Positions 8,904 to 16,487 of a stretch of DNA of 64,000 nt are shown piece by piece (position 1 is the first letter of the stretch; each line of letters begins with the position of its first letter). Made by a program: the position numbers and the translations under genes. The notes under the pieces are model-generated. The model was not told where the DNA came from. It was given only the letters and a program-made list of their open reading frames with translations, and searched no databases. The stretch is from Ralstonia condita (GTDB lineage: Bacteria > Pseudomonadota > Gammaproteobacteria > Burkholderiales > Burkholderiaceae), in contig NZ_CATYWO010000001.1 in NCBI RefSeq assembly GCF_958405655.1, positions 1,240,001 through 1,304,000 of the forward strand, read 5' to 3'.

Positions 8904-10069
8904 CCGATCGCACAGCGCCGGCACGTCGCATCGGCATGGTGGCCGGCGAGGCGTCCGGCGATCTGCTGGCCTCGCTGTTGCTCAAGGGACTGCAGGCGCA
9001 GCTGCCCGCCGACATCGCCTACAACGGCATCGGTGGGGCCCGCATGGCCGAGCAGGGCTTCCAGTCGAACTGGCCGATGCACAAGCTGTCGGTCAATGGC
9101 TACGTGGAGGTGCTGGGGCAACTGCGAGAGATCCTTGCCATTCGCAAGGCGCTGAAGCAGGACCTGCTGGCAAACCCGCCGCTGGCCTTTATCGGCGTCG
9201 ATGCGCCGGATTTCAATTTCAACGTCGAGATCGCGATGCGACAGGCAGGTGTGCCGGTGGTGCACTTCGTCAGCCCGTCCATCTGGGCGTGGCGCGCGGG
9301 GCGCATCAAGACGATCGCGCGCGCGGTCGATCATATCCTTTGCCTGTTTCCGTTCGAGCCCGAGATCTATGCAAAGGCCGGAATTCCGGCCACGTACGTG
9401 GGTCATCCGCTGGCGGACGAAATCCCGCTCGTGCCGGACGTGGAAGGGGCCCGCACAAGGCTGGGCCTGCCGCTGGGCCGCAAGGTCGTGGCGGTGTTGC
9501 CGGGCAGCCGTAACTCCGAAGTGAAGCACCTTGGGCCAACGCTGTTTGCCGCGATGGCACGCATGCAGTTGGTGGAGCCCGATCTTGCATTCGTGCTGCC
9601 CGCCGCAAACGCGACATTGCGTGAACGTATCGACGCCCTGCACGCTGAACATCCGGGCCTGCACCTGTGGGTCGTCGACGGGCAGTCGCATGCGGCCATG
9701 GAAGCCGCCGACGTGATCCTGCTGGCCAGCGGCACGGCCACGCTCGAAGCCGCGCTGTACAAGAAGCCGATGGTCATCACCTACAAGGTGCCTTGGCTGA
9801 CAGCGCAGATCATGAAGCGTAAGGGCTATCTGCCGTACGTTGGGCTACCGAACATCCTGTCCGGTCGCTTTGTCGTGCCCGAGTTGCTGCAAGACGACGC
9901 GACGCCCGAGGCCTTGGCGCGTGAAACCCTGCTGCAACTCAGCGACCACGGCAACGCCACGTTCCTGCGCGAGCATTTCACGCAGATGCATCTGACGCTC
10001 AAGCAGAACATGGCTGAGATCGGCGCGAAAGTCGTGGTCGACCTGCTGCGCAGCCGCGCTAAGCTGTAA
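8900..10069 (+). CDS. lpxB: Lipid-A-disaccharide synthase
   Basis: LpxB joins UDP-diacylglucosamine and lipid X into the tetra-acyl disaccharide at the inner membrane face. The 389-aa GT-B glycosyltransferase starts with the GxxxGE-type segment MVAGEASGD and has PSIWAWR, FPFEPEIY, VGHPLAD and the sugar-nucleotide region LLASGTATLEAAL. The start is TTG at 8900, overlapping the lpxA stop by four bases; no ATG precedes the conserved MVAGE without lengthening it atypically. This is the third TTG start in the operon. Confidence 0.96.
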   Translation: MTDRTAPARRIGMVAGEASGDLLASLLLKGLQAQLPADIAYNGIGGARMAEQGFQSNWPMHKLSVNGYVEVLGQLREILAIRKALKQDLLANPPLAFIGVDAPDFNFNVEIAMRQAGVPVVHFVSPSIWAWRAGRIKTIARAVDHILCLFPFEPEIYAKAGIPATYVGHPLADEIPLVPDVEGARTRLGLPLGRKVVAVLPGSRNSEVKHLGPTLFAAMARMQLVEPDLAFVLPAANATLRERIDALHAEHPGLHLWVVDGQSHAAMEAADVILLASGTATLEAALYKKPMVITYKVPWLTAQIMKRKGYLPYVGLPNILSGRFVVPELLQDDATPEALARETLLQLSDHGNATFLREHFTQMHLTLKQNMAEIGAKVVVDLLRSRAKL

Positions 10070-10073
10070 GGCC

Positions 10074-10778
10074 ATGGCGCCGCGCAATTCCAATCCCTCG
10101 CAACTCGGCCTCCCGCTTCTGGATACAGCGGAGGGCAAGCGCGCCCGCCGCGTGCTTTGCGGCGTGGACGAAGCGGGCCGCGGGCCGCTGGCCGGACCCG
10201 TGACGGCGGCCGCCGTGATTCTCAACCCACGCAAGCCGATCAAGGGGCTGGCGGATTCGAAGATCCTCACCGCCAAGAAGCGCGCAGCGCTCTACGACGA
10301 GATCGTCGAAAAGGCGCTCGCCTGGCATGTGGCTGAGGCTACCGTCGAAGAGATCGACCGCATCAACATTTTGCACGCGACCATGCTGGCCATGCGCCGA
10401 GCGGTGGAGGGCGTAGCCGCTCAGGGCATGGCGCCTGATCTGGTGCAGGTGGATGGCAACCGCTGTCCGCAGATCGCGTTTGCCGTCGAGGCCATCGTCA
10501 AGGGCGATGCGCTTGTGCCGGCCATTTCGGCGGCATCGATCCTGGCCAAGGTCACGCGCGACCGCCAACTGGCTGCGTTGCACGAGGCGTTCCCGCATTA
10601 CGGCTTCGACGTGCATGCCGGGTATGGCACACCGCAGCATCTCGCGGCGATCGACTTGCATGGCGTGACGCCGCACCATCGCCGTTCATTTGCGCCTGTG
10701 CGCCGCGTGCTTGAGGCCTTGGCGACGACGCACGCCCAAACCCCGTCCGACGCCGCCGAAAGCGCCTGGGACGCCTGA
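10074..10778 (+). CDS. rnhB: Ribonuclease HII
   Basis: RNase HII removes ribonucleotides from DNA and RNA primers. The 234-aa protein has the N-terminal metal motif GVDEAGRGPLAGP (Asp and Glu ligands), LADSKILTAKKR, and the later acidic site VQVDGNR, with SIIAK-type segment ASILAKVTRD. The start is the ATG at 10074, four bases after lpxB. It ends the lipid A operon, as in many proteobacteria. Confidence 0.96.
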   Translation: MAPRNSNPSQLGLPLLDTAEGKRARRVLCGVDEAGRGPLAGPVTAAAVILNPRKPIKGLADSKILTAKKRAALYDEIVEKALAWHVAEATVEEIDRINILHATMLAMRRAVEGVAAQGMAPDLVQVDGNRCPQIAFAVEAIVKGDALVPAISAASILAKVTRDRQLAALHEAFPHYGFDVHAGYGTPQHLAAIDLHGVTPHHRRSFAPVRRVLEALATTHAQTPSDAAESAWDA

Positions 10779-10796
10779 CTCTCCGCGAACGACCTC

Positions 10797-11579
10797 GTGA
10801 AACACATCACCTCCCGCGACAACGCGGTGTTCAAGCACCTCAAGGCCCTCTCGGGCTCGACGCAACATCGTCGGCGCGCGGGGCAGTCGGTGCTCGACGG
10901 CGTCCACCTGGTTGCGGCTTATCTGGATGCGGGACACACGCCGGCCCAGTGCCTGGTCTCCGAACGGCACGTTGCGCATCCGGAGGTGGCGAGGTTGCTC
11001 GATCGCGTCGACCCGCAAACCGTCATCCTGCTGGCGGACAGCCTGTTCGCCCAACTCACCACGGTCGTCAATGGCATCGACCTGATGGCGCTGATCGACA
11101 CGCCGGAAGGCCATCTGCCGCAGGTGATCGATACGGATTGCGTGATCCTCGATGGCATTCAGGATGCCGGCAACGTAGGCTCGATCCTCCGCTGCGCGGC
11201 AGCTGCGGGTGTGCGCGATGTGTTCATGACGGCAGGTTGTGCATTTGCGTGGTCGGCCAAGACGCTGCGTGCCGCGATGGGCGCGCATTTTCACCTGAAC
11301 ATCGTCGAACACTGCACGTTCGAGAGCGTGCATCCGCGATTGCAGATACCGTTGCTGGCGACATCGTCGCACGCGCGGCAGGCCGTCTTTGATGTGCCGC
11401 TCAAGACCCCGGTGGGGTGGGTGTTCGGCAACGAGGGGGCGGGCGTCTCTGATGAATGGCTCTCTGCGGTGACTACCCCCGTGGCCATTCCGCAGCCCGG
11501 AGGCATGGAGTCGCTCAATGTGGCTGCCGCTGCAGCCATCTGTCTGTTCGAGGCCGTGCGCCAGCGTCGCGCCGGCTGA
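10797..11579 (+). CDS. TrmH/SpoU-family RNA methyltransferase
   Basis: This 260-aa protein is an AdoMet-dependent RNA ribose 2'-O-methyltransferase of the trefoil-knot SPOUT class; the exact target RNA cannot be told. It has an N-terminal RNA-binding domain (HITSRDNAVFKHLKAL) and the three SPOUT motifs: ILDGIQDAGNVGSILR, WVFGNEGAGV, and IPQPGGMESLNVAAAAAI. The start is GTG at 10797, 18 bases after rnhB, which suggests it is the last gene of the operon. Confidence 0.92.
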   Translation: MKHITSRDNAVFKHLKALSGSTQHRRRAGQSVLDGVHLVAAYLDAGHTPAQCLVSERHVAHPEVARLLDRVDPQTVILLADSLFAQLTTVVNGIDLMALIDTPEGHLPQVIDTDCVILDGIQDAGNVGSILRCAAAAGVRDVFMTAGCAFAWSAKTLRAAMGAHFHLNIVEHCTFESVHPRLQIPLLATSSHARQAVFDVPLKTPVGWVFGNEGAGVSDEWLSAVTTPVAIPQPGGMESLNVAAAAAICLFEAVRQRRAG

Positions 11580-11606
11580 ACCTGTTTTTGTTGGCGATAG
11601 GTCACA

Positions 11607-11624
11607 TGGCGTTTTCAAACGCCA
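11607..11624 (+). terminator. Inverted repeat after the lpxB-rnhB-methyltransferase block
   Basis: An 8-bp perfect inverted repeat (TGGCGTTT, two-base spacer, AAACGCCA) lies 27 bp after the methyltransferase stop. It could end the operon transcript, but no T-run follows, so it is a weak terminator candidate. Between it and the next gene there is a TTGACT (11638-11643) that may be a -35 element and a CCATT-GAGT-AATGG dyad (11647-11660). Confidence 0.4.
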
Positions 11625-11716
11625 GAACAGTCCCGCATTGACTTTGCCATTGAGTAATGGAACATTGAGCGAGGTGCCGTTCGGCGCCCCCGATAACCAG
11701 ACTCAAGGAGACCGCC

Positions 11717-12592
11717 ATGCCGAATCCCACGCTGGCGCGCGTCAACATGGACGAACTCGCGCAGTTTCGCGAGATCCAGCAACTCGCCTACCAATGCGTC
11801 GAGGCCGTCGGCGCCATGCTGCGGCCGGGCATGACCGAGAAGGACGCTGCCAGGCTGCTCACGGAATGGCTGGGCGATCGTGGCGTGCACGACTGGCTGC
11901 ACAAGCCGTTTGCCTGGTTTGGCGATCGCACGGCCTTCCAGGGCTTCTCAGGTCTGACGCATATGGCTGGCTTCAACCTGGCGTTCTTCCCGTCGTCGCG
12001 GCGGCTGGAGGAGAACATGCCGGTCATTCTCGATGTGGCGCCGGTACGCAATGGCGTGATTGCCGATGTCGGGTACGCCACGTGCCTTGGCCATAACGAC
12101 ATCCTGGAGCAGCTGCTGGACGACCTGATGGCGCATCGCGAGCTGATCGTGCGCCTCATCCGCGAGCGCCGGCCGATGGCGGATGTGGCGCGAGCGGTCG
12201 ATCAACTCTGCATGAAGCAGGGCGTGGAGCCGCGCCACAAGGCGTATCCGTTCAAGGTGCTGGCGCATCGCGTGGCCAAGCTGGAGCGCCCGTCCAAGCC
12301 ACGTTTCGTCGCGCGCTTCGGCTTGAACGCCACGCGCAACCTGGTCCTCGATCAAGTGCGTAGCGGCAAGCAGGAGGGGTGGTCGCCCCTCTGGTCGATC
12401 GATCGGCGCTCCGAGCACGCGCCGGTGCCTGGCCTGTGGGCCGTTGAGCCGCATCTGGGCTTTCATGGCGTCGGCGCCAAGTTTGAAGAATTGCTCGTCA
12501 TCACCGAAGACGACGCCTACTGGCTCGACGACGATCTGCCGCACGTGCGTCGCTGGCAACAGCGTCAGCTCGCGCAGCAACGTGCGGCGTAA
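11717..12592 (+). CDS. M24-family metallopeptidase-like protein
   Basis: The 291-aa product resembles the creatinase/aminopeptidase P/methionine aminopeptidase (pita-bread) fold: RPGMTEKDAARLL near the N-terminus, LDVAPVRNGVIADVG holding two aspartates in the place of the metal ligands, and FHGVGAKFEELLVIT near the C-terminus with candidate Glu ligands. I cannot locate the full five-ligand set confidently, so activity is uncertain. A good ribosome site (CAAGGAGACC) precedes the ATG. The next gene starts 17 bases downstream on the same strand, so the three genes 11717-15340 are a likely operon. Confidence 0.75.
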   Translation: MPNPTLARVNMDELAQFREIQQLAYQCVEAVGAMLRPGMTEKDAARLLTEWLGDRGVHDWLHKPFAWFGDRTAFQGFSGLTHMAGFNLAFFPSSRRLEENMPVILDVAPVRNGVIADVGYATCLGHNDILEQLLDDLMAHRELIVRLIRERRPMADVARAVDQLCMKQGVEPRHKAYPFKVLAHRVAKLERPSKPRFVARFGLNATRNLVLDQVRSGKQEGWSPLWSIDRRSEHAPVPGLWAVEPHLGFHGVGAKFEELLVITEDDAYWLDDDLPHVRRWQQRQLAQQRAA

Positions 12593-12609
12593 CGCGTGCG
12601 GAGGCCCAC

Positions 12610-14409
12610 ATGAAGACGCTTCCTGAAGAGGCTCCGCTGGCCTTGTTCGAACCGGCCGTCGCTTTCCCGCGCGCCGAGCGCACCGTGCAGTCCGGCGAGG
12701 TGACACTCGCGGTCAAAACGTGGGGCGATCCGGCGCGCCCGACGATCGTGCTCGTCCATGGCTATCCCGACAACAGTGAGGTCTGGCACGAGATGGCCCC
12801 AATGCTCGCGCGCGACTATTACGTCATTGCCTACGACGTGCGCGGCGCGGGCCGATCGAGTGCACCACGGGGCATGCGCCATTACACGTTTGCACGGCTG
12901 ACGGACGATTTCATCGCTGTGATCGACACGTTGAGCCCCAGCAAGCCGGTTCACCTGATCGCACACGACTGGGGTTCGATCCAGTCTTGGGAATTCGTGA
13001 CCGAAGCGCGCCTGCGCGGACGCATCGCGTCGTACACGTCGTGCTCGGGGCCCTGTCTTGACCACGTAGGGCACTGGATGCGCGCGCGGCTGCTGCGGCC
13101 CACGCCTGCGTCATTGGGGAAGATGCTTGGGCAGCTTGTGCGCTCGTGGTACGTGCTGTTGTTCCACTTGCCGATTGTGCCCGAACTGACGTGGCGCCTG
13201 TGGCTCGGTCGCGCGTGGCCACGGCTTTTGCGGCGCGTCGAGAACACCACCATCGTGCCGCGCGCCACGCAGACGTCCGACGGCGTACGTGGTGTCTCGC
13301 TCTATCGCGCCAACTTCATCCGTAGCCTGTTCGCGCCGCGCAAGCGTAATGCGCACGCGCCGGTGCAGGTCATCGTCCCAATGCTGGACAAATACGTCAG
13401 CCCGGCCTTGTCCGAAGACCTCTCGCGCTGGGTGCCGCAGTATTGGCGGCGCGAGGTGGTCGCGCGGCATTGGCTGCCGGTCACGCACGCCACCCAGATG
13501 GCCGAGATGGCGCGTGAGCTGATCGACTATGTGGAGGGCAAGCCGGAGCCCGAAGCCTTGCAGCGGGCACGCCAGCACGGCGAGCACGCGCCGCTGTCCG
13601 GCAAGCTCGCTGTCATTACCGGCGCGGGTAGCGGGATCGGCCGGTGTGCGGCGCTGGAGTTTGCAGCGCAGGGTGCGGCCATCGTCGCTGTCGACATTCG
13701 CGCCGAAGATGCCGAGCGCACCGCCACGCTGATTCGCCTGACGGGCGGCAAGGCGTGGGCGCGGACGGCTGACGTCGGCAACGCGGGAGACATGGAGGCG
13801 CTCGTCGATTGGGTCGGCAAGGAACTCGGCGGTGCTGACATCGTTGTCAACAATGCGGGCATCGGCATGGCCGGCGGCATTATCGACACGTCGGAGCGCG
13901 ACTGGCAGCGCATCCTGCATGTGAATGTGTGGGGCGTGATCCACGGAGCGCGCCTGTTCGCCAGACAGATGGTGGCGCGCGGGCAGGGCGGACATATCCT
14001 GAACACCGCCTCGGCCGCGGCGTTTGCACCATCGCGCGATCTGGCGGCCTATGCAACCACCAAGGCCGCCGTGCTGATGCTCTCCGAATGCATGCGTGGT
14101 GAACTGGCCGAATACGGCATCGGTGTGTCGGCCATCTGCCCCGGCTTTGCCGAAACCGGAATCATGGCCTCTACCGTGTATGCCGGTACGACGGAGGCTC
14201 AGCAAGCCCAGTTGCGCGCCCGCGCGACGAAGCTCTATCAGTTGCGTGGCCTCAAGCCCGAGACCGTCGCCCGCGCCATGCTGCGCGCGGTGTTGCGCAA
14301 CAAGCCGGTCGTCACGATCGGCATCGAGGCGCACGCGTCGCGCTTCATTTCACGCTATGCGCAGTGGCTCGGCCGACTGATCGCGCGCGTGAGCATGGCC
14401 GGGCATTGA
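12610..14409 (+). CDS. Alpha/beta hydrolase - short-chain dehydrogenase fusion
   Basis: This 599-aa protein joins two enzymes. Residues 1-310 form an alpha/beta hydrolase with oxyanion motif HGYPDN and nucleophile elbow AHDWGS, where Asp replaces Ser as in epoxide hydrolases and haloalkane dehalogenases. Residues 330-599 form a classical SDR with cofactor loop TGAGSGIG (about 337-344), NNAG, and active-site YATTK (Tyr about 481). Such fusions are known in actinobacteria and proteobacteria; substrate is unknown, and the joint presence suggests ring- or epoxide-type chemistry on a lipid or steroid-like compound (inference). It lies in an apparent operon with the M24-like and PF10118-like genes. 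Confidence 0.88.
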   Translation: MKTLPEEAPLALFEPAVAFPRAERTVQSGEVTLAVKTWGDPARPTIVLVHGYPDNSEVWHEMAPMLARDYYVIAYDVRGAGRSSAPRGMRHYTFARLTDDFIAVIDTLSPSKPVHLIAHDWGSIQSWEFVTEARLRGRIASYTSCSGPCLDHVGHWMRARLLRPTPASLGKMLGQLVRSWYVLLFHLPIVPELTWRLWLGRAWPRLLRRVENTTIVPRATQTSDGVRGVSLYRANFIRSLFAPRKRNAHAPVQVIVPMLDKYVSPALSEDLSRWVPQYWRREVVARHWLPVTHATQMAEMARELIDYVEGKPEPEALQRARQHGEHAPLSGKLAVITGAGSGIGRCAALEFAAQGAAIVAVDIRAEDAERTATLIRLTGGKAWARTADVGNAGDMEALVDWVGKELGGADIVVNNAGIGMAGGIIDTSERDWQRILHVNVWGVIHGARLFARQMVARGQGGHILNTASAAAFAPSRDLAAYATTKAAVLMLSECMRGELAEYGIGVSAICPGFAETGIMASTVYAGTTEAQQAQLRARATKLYQLRGLKPETVARAMLRAVLRNKPVVTIGIEAHASRFISRYAQWLGRLIARVSMAGH

Positions 14410-14443
14410 GCGCGGCAACACGACAACGATACGGAGACAAACC

Positions 14444-15340
14444 ATGACCGCGCCCGACTATTACATCAAGGCTCGCCACGTCCGCTTTGACTGGAAGGAC
14501 ACGCCTATCCAGTGGATTCCCGGTGACCCGTCCAGCACGCACATCATCAACATCCTGAACCTGCTGTTTCCCGCAGGCGAACTCTGGTTCTGCCGTGTCT
14601 ACAACAAGGCGCTGCCGCAGATTACCGATCCGAAACTGCGCGCGGATGCCGAGGGCTTCCTGCGTCAGGAGGCGGTCCACTCGCGCTCCCACAACGGGGT
14701 CCTGGCGCATTACTACAAGGATCATGGCATCGACACCCAGCCCTTTACCAGGCGGCTGGACTGGTTGTTTGCGAAGGTGCTCGGCGAGCAGCCGCTGGGC
14801 CTGAAGATTGGCCACACGCGCTTCTGGCTTCGTCAGCAGCTTGGCATCATCGCAGCGCTGGAGCACTTCTTCGGCTATCTCGGCAACTGGGTGCTCAACG
14901 CGAAGGGTCTCGACGCCGCCCAGGCGGACCCAGTGATGCTCGACCTGCTGCGGTGGCATGGCGCAGAGGAGGTCGAGCACCGCACGGTGGCGTTCGACAT
15001 CTTCCGCCACATGGGCGGCACCTATGCGGAGCGCTGCTTCCACATGCTGACCACGATCTTGCTGCTGCTGTACTTTCTCGTCACAGGCTTCCGCTTCATG
15101 TACAGGCGAGATCCGGGGGCTGGACGCTTTCCAGGTTTCATCCGGGGCTGGTGGCACGGTTCGCGGCGCGCTTGCCTGCCGTCGTTCTGGAAGATGCTGG
15201 GAGCAGCCCTGCGCTATTTCCGGCCAAGCTACACGCCCCATCACGAAGGCTCGACGGAGCAGGCACTGGCCTATCTTGCAACTTCCCCTGCGGCGCAAGC
15301 CGCTGCCCACGGCGGCAACTGGGTGCGGGACGCTGCCTGA
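14444..15340 (+). CDS. PF10118-type predicted metal-dependent hydrolase
   Basis: The 298-aa product resembles the predicted metal-dependent hydrolase family PF10118. It has ferritin-like metal motifs, EAVHSRSHN and EEVEHRTVAFD, on what appear to be helices, plus a hydrophobic helix around residues 200-220 (LTTILLLLYFLV) that may bind the membrane. The family is often encoded next to SDR or hydrolase genes, as here. Reaction and substrate are not established. It begins 34 bases after the fusion gene with GGAGAC upstream of ATG. Confidence 0.75.
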   Translation: MTAPDYYIKARHVRFDWKDTPIQWIPGDPSSTHIINILNLLFPAGELWFCRVYNKALPQITDPKLRADAEGFLRQEAVHSRSHNGVLAHYYKDHGIDTQPFTRRLDWLFAKVLGEQPLGLKIGHTRFWLRQQLGIIAALEHFFGYLGNWVLNAKGLDAAQADPVMLDLLRWHGAEEVEHRTVAFDIFRHMGGTYAERCFHMLTTILLLLYFLVTGFRFMYRRDPGAGRFPGFIRGWWHGSRRACLPSFWKMLGAALRYFRPSYTPHHEGSTEQALAYLATSPAAQAAAHGGNWVRDAA

Positions 15341-15351
15341 GCGGGCTTCCA

Positions 15352-15388
15352 GCAAGCAAAACGGCCGGTGCGAAGCCGGCCGTTTGCT
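15352..15388. terminator. Bidirectional terminator between the 11.7-15.3 kb operon and ppsR
   Basis: A 10-bp perfect inverted repeat AAACGGCCGG - TGCGAAG - CCGGCCGTTT sits between two convergent genes, with A-runs on the left and T-runs on the right. It would serve both strands. Confidence 0.85.
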
Positions 15389-15405
15389 GTGCAGCGACGA
15401 GGACC

Positions 15406-16257
15406 CTAGTCGTTGTTGTGATCCATCTTGACGTCCTGCAGGATCGTCGTGGCGATCTCCTCGATCGACTTGTGCGTGGACGATAGCCACTTGATGCCCT
15501 CTCGCCGCATCAAGGATTCAGCCTCGTTCACCTCGTAGCGACAATTTTCCAGTGCCGCATATTTGCTGCCTGGGCGACGTTCGTTCCGGATCTCGGACAG
15601 GCGCTGCGGATCGATCGACAGGCCGAAGATCTTCGCCTTGTAGTCGTACAGCACCGTGGGAAGCTTGCCGCGCTCGAAATCGTCCGGAATCAGCGGGTAA
15701 TTGGCCGATTTCACGCCGTATTGCATGGCCAGATAGAGACTGGTCGGCGTCTTGCCGCTGCGCGACACGCCCACCAGGATCACATCGGCTTCAGCCAGAT
15801 TCTTGTGCGATTGGCCGTCATCATGCGCGAGCGAAAAGTTGATCGCTTCGATGCGGTTCTTGTAAGCCTCGGTATCCGCATTCTGATGGAAGCGGCCGAT
15901 GGCGTGGGTGGACTTGAGGTTCAGTTCCTTCTCGAGCGGCTCGATGAAGGTCTGGAACATGTCCAGGATGGTTGCCTTGGCCCGATGGACGATCTCGTTG
16001 GCCTCGGCATCCACCAGCGTGGTGAAGACAATCGGCCTCACCCCTTCGGTGTGGAATGCCTCGTTGATTTTCGCGACGGCCACATGTGCCTTGTCGAGCG
16101 TGTCGACAAACGGAATCCGCACCTGGCGGAATTTCATCTCGAACTGGGCGAGGATCGAGTGGCTGAAGGTTTCTGCGGTGATCCCGGTGCCATCCGACAC
16201 GATGAAAACAGTGCGGACGGGCGCGCGGTTGGGAGATGCGGCGGCGAGGTCGGTCAT
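15406..16257 (-). CDS. ppsR: PEP synthase regulatory protein (kinase/pyrophosphorylase)
   Basis: PpsR (DUF299 family) both phosphorylates, using ADP, and dephosphorylates PEP synthase, switching gluconeogenesis off and on. The 283-aa product carries the P-loop GVSRSGKTPTSLYLA near residue 157 and the N-terminal segment FIVSDGTGITAETF, both diagnostic. It is transcribed away from ppsA, its target, across a 230-bp shared regulatory region. Length fits the family. Confidence 0.96.
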   Translation of the reverse strand: MTDLAAASPNRAPVRTVFIVSDGTGITAETFSHSILAQFEMKFRQVRIPFVDTLDKAHVAVAKINEAFHTEGVRPIVFTTLVDAEANEIVHRAKATILDMFQTFIEPLEKELNLKSTHAIGRFHQNADTEAYKNRIEAINFSLAHDDGQSHKNLAEADVILVGVSRSGKTPTSLYLAMQYGVKSANYPLIPDDFERGKLPTVLYDYKAKIFGLSIDPQRLSEIRNERRPGSKYAALENCRYEVNEAESLMRREGIKWLSSTHKSIEEIATTILQDVKMDHNND

Positions 16258-16327
16258 CGAAAACGAGGGGTTTTTTCCAGCACGCCGGCAGGAAATCGTG
16301 CTGCGGCACGGTAGAATAGCGGCGATC

Positions 16328-16418
16328 GTTTAGCTAAGCAATTCGGGGAGGCCGCCCGCCCGGCGCCGCCAGTGTGCCAATTGGGGCCAGGTTCCGGATG
16401 GTTTAGCCAAGCGATTCG
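16328..16418. promoter_or_regulatory. Paired 18-bp direct repeats in the ppsR-ppsA intergenic region
   Basis: Two near-identical sequences, GTTTAGCTAAGCAATTCG (16328-16345) and GTTTAGCCAAGCGATTCG (16401-16418), match at 16 of 18 positions and are 73 bp apart, in the 230-bp gap between the two divergent genes. On the reverse strand they read CGAATCGCTT-like, resembling the left half of a Cra/FruR site, a known controller of ppsA in enterics. The identity of the binder here is inference. Confidence 0.5.
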
Positions 16419-16487
16419 TGCAGCGAGACGACAAGAACAAAGTCCTGCACGCATCCGACCGGTTTTTCACTTAGTTTAGGGGTTTGT

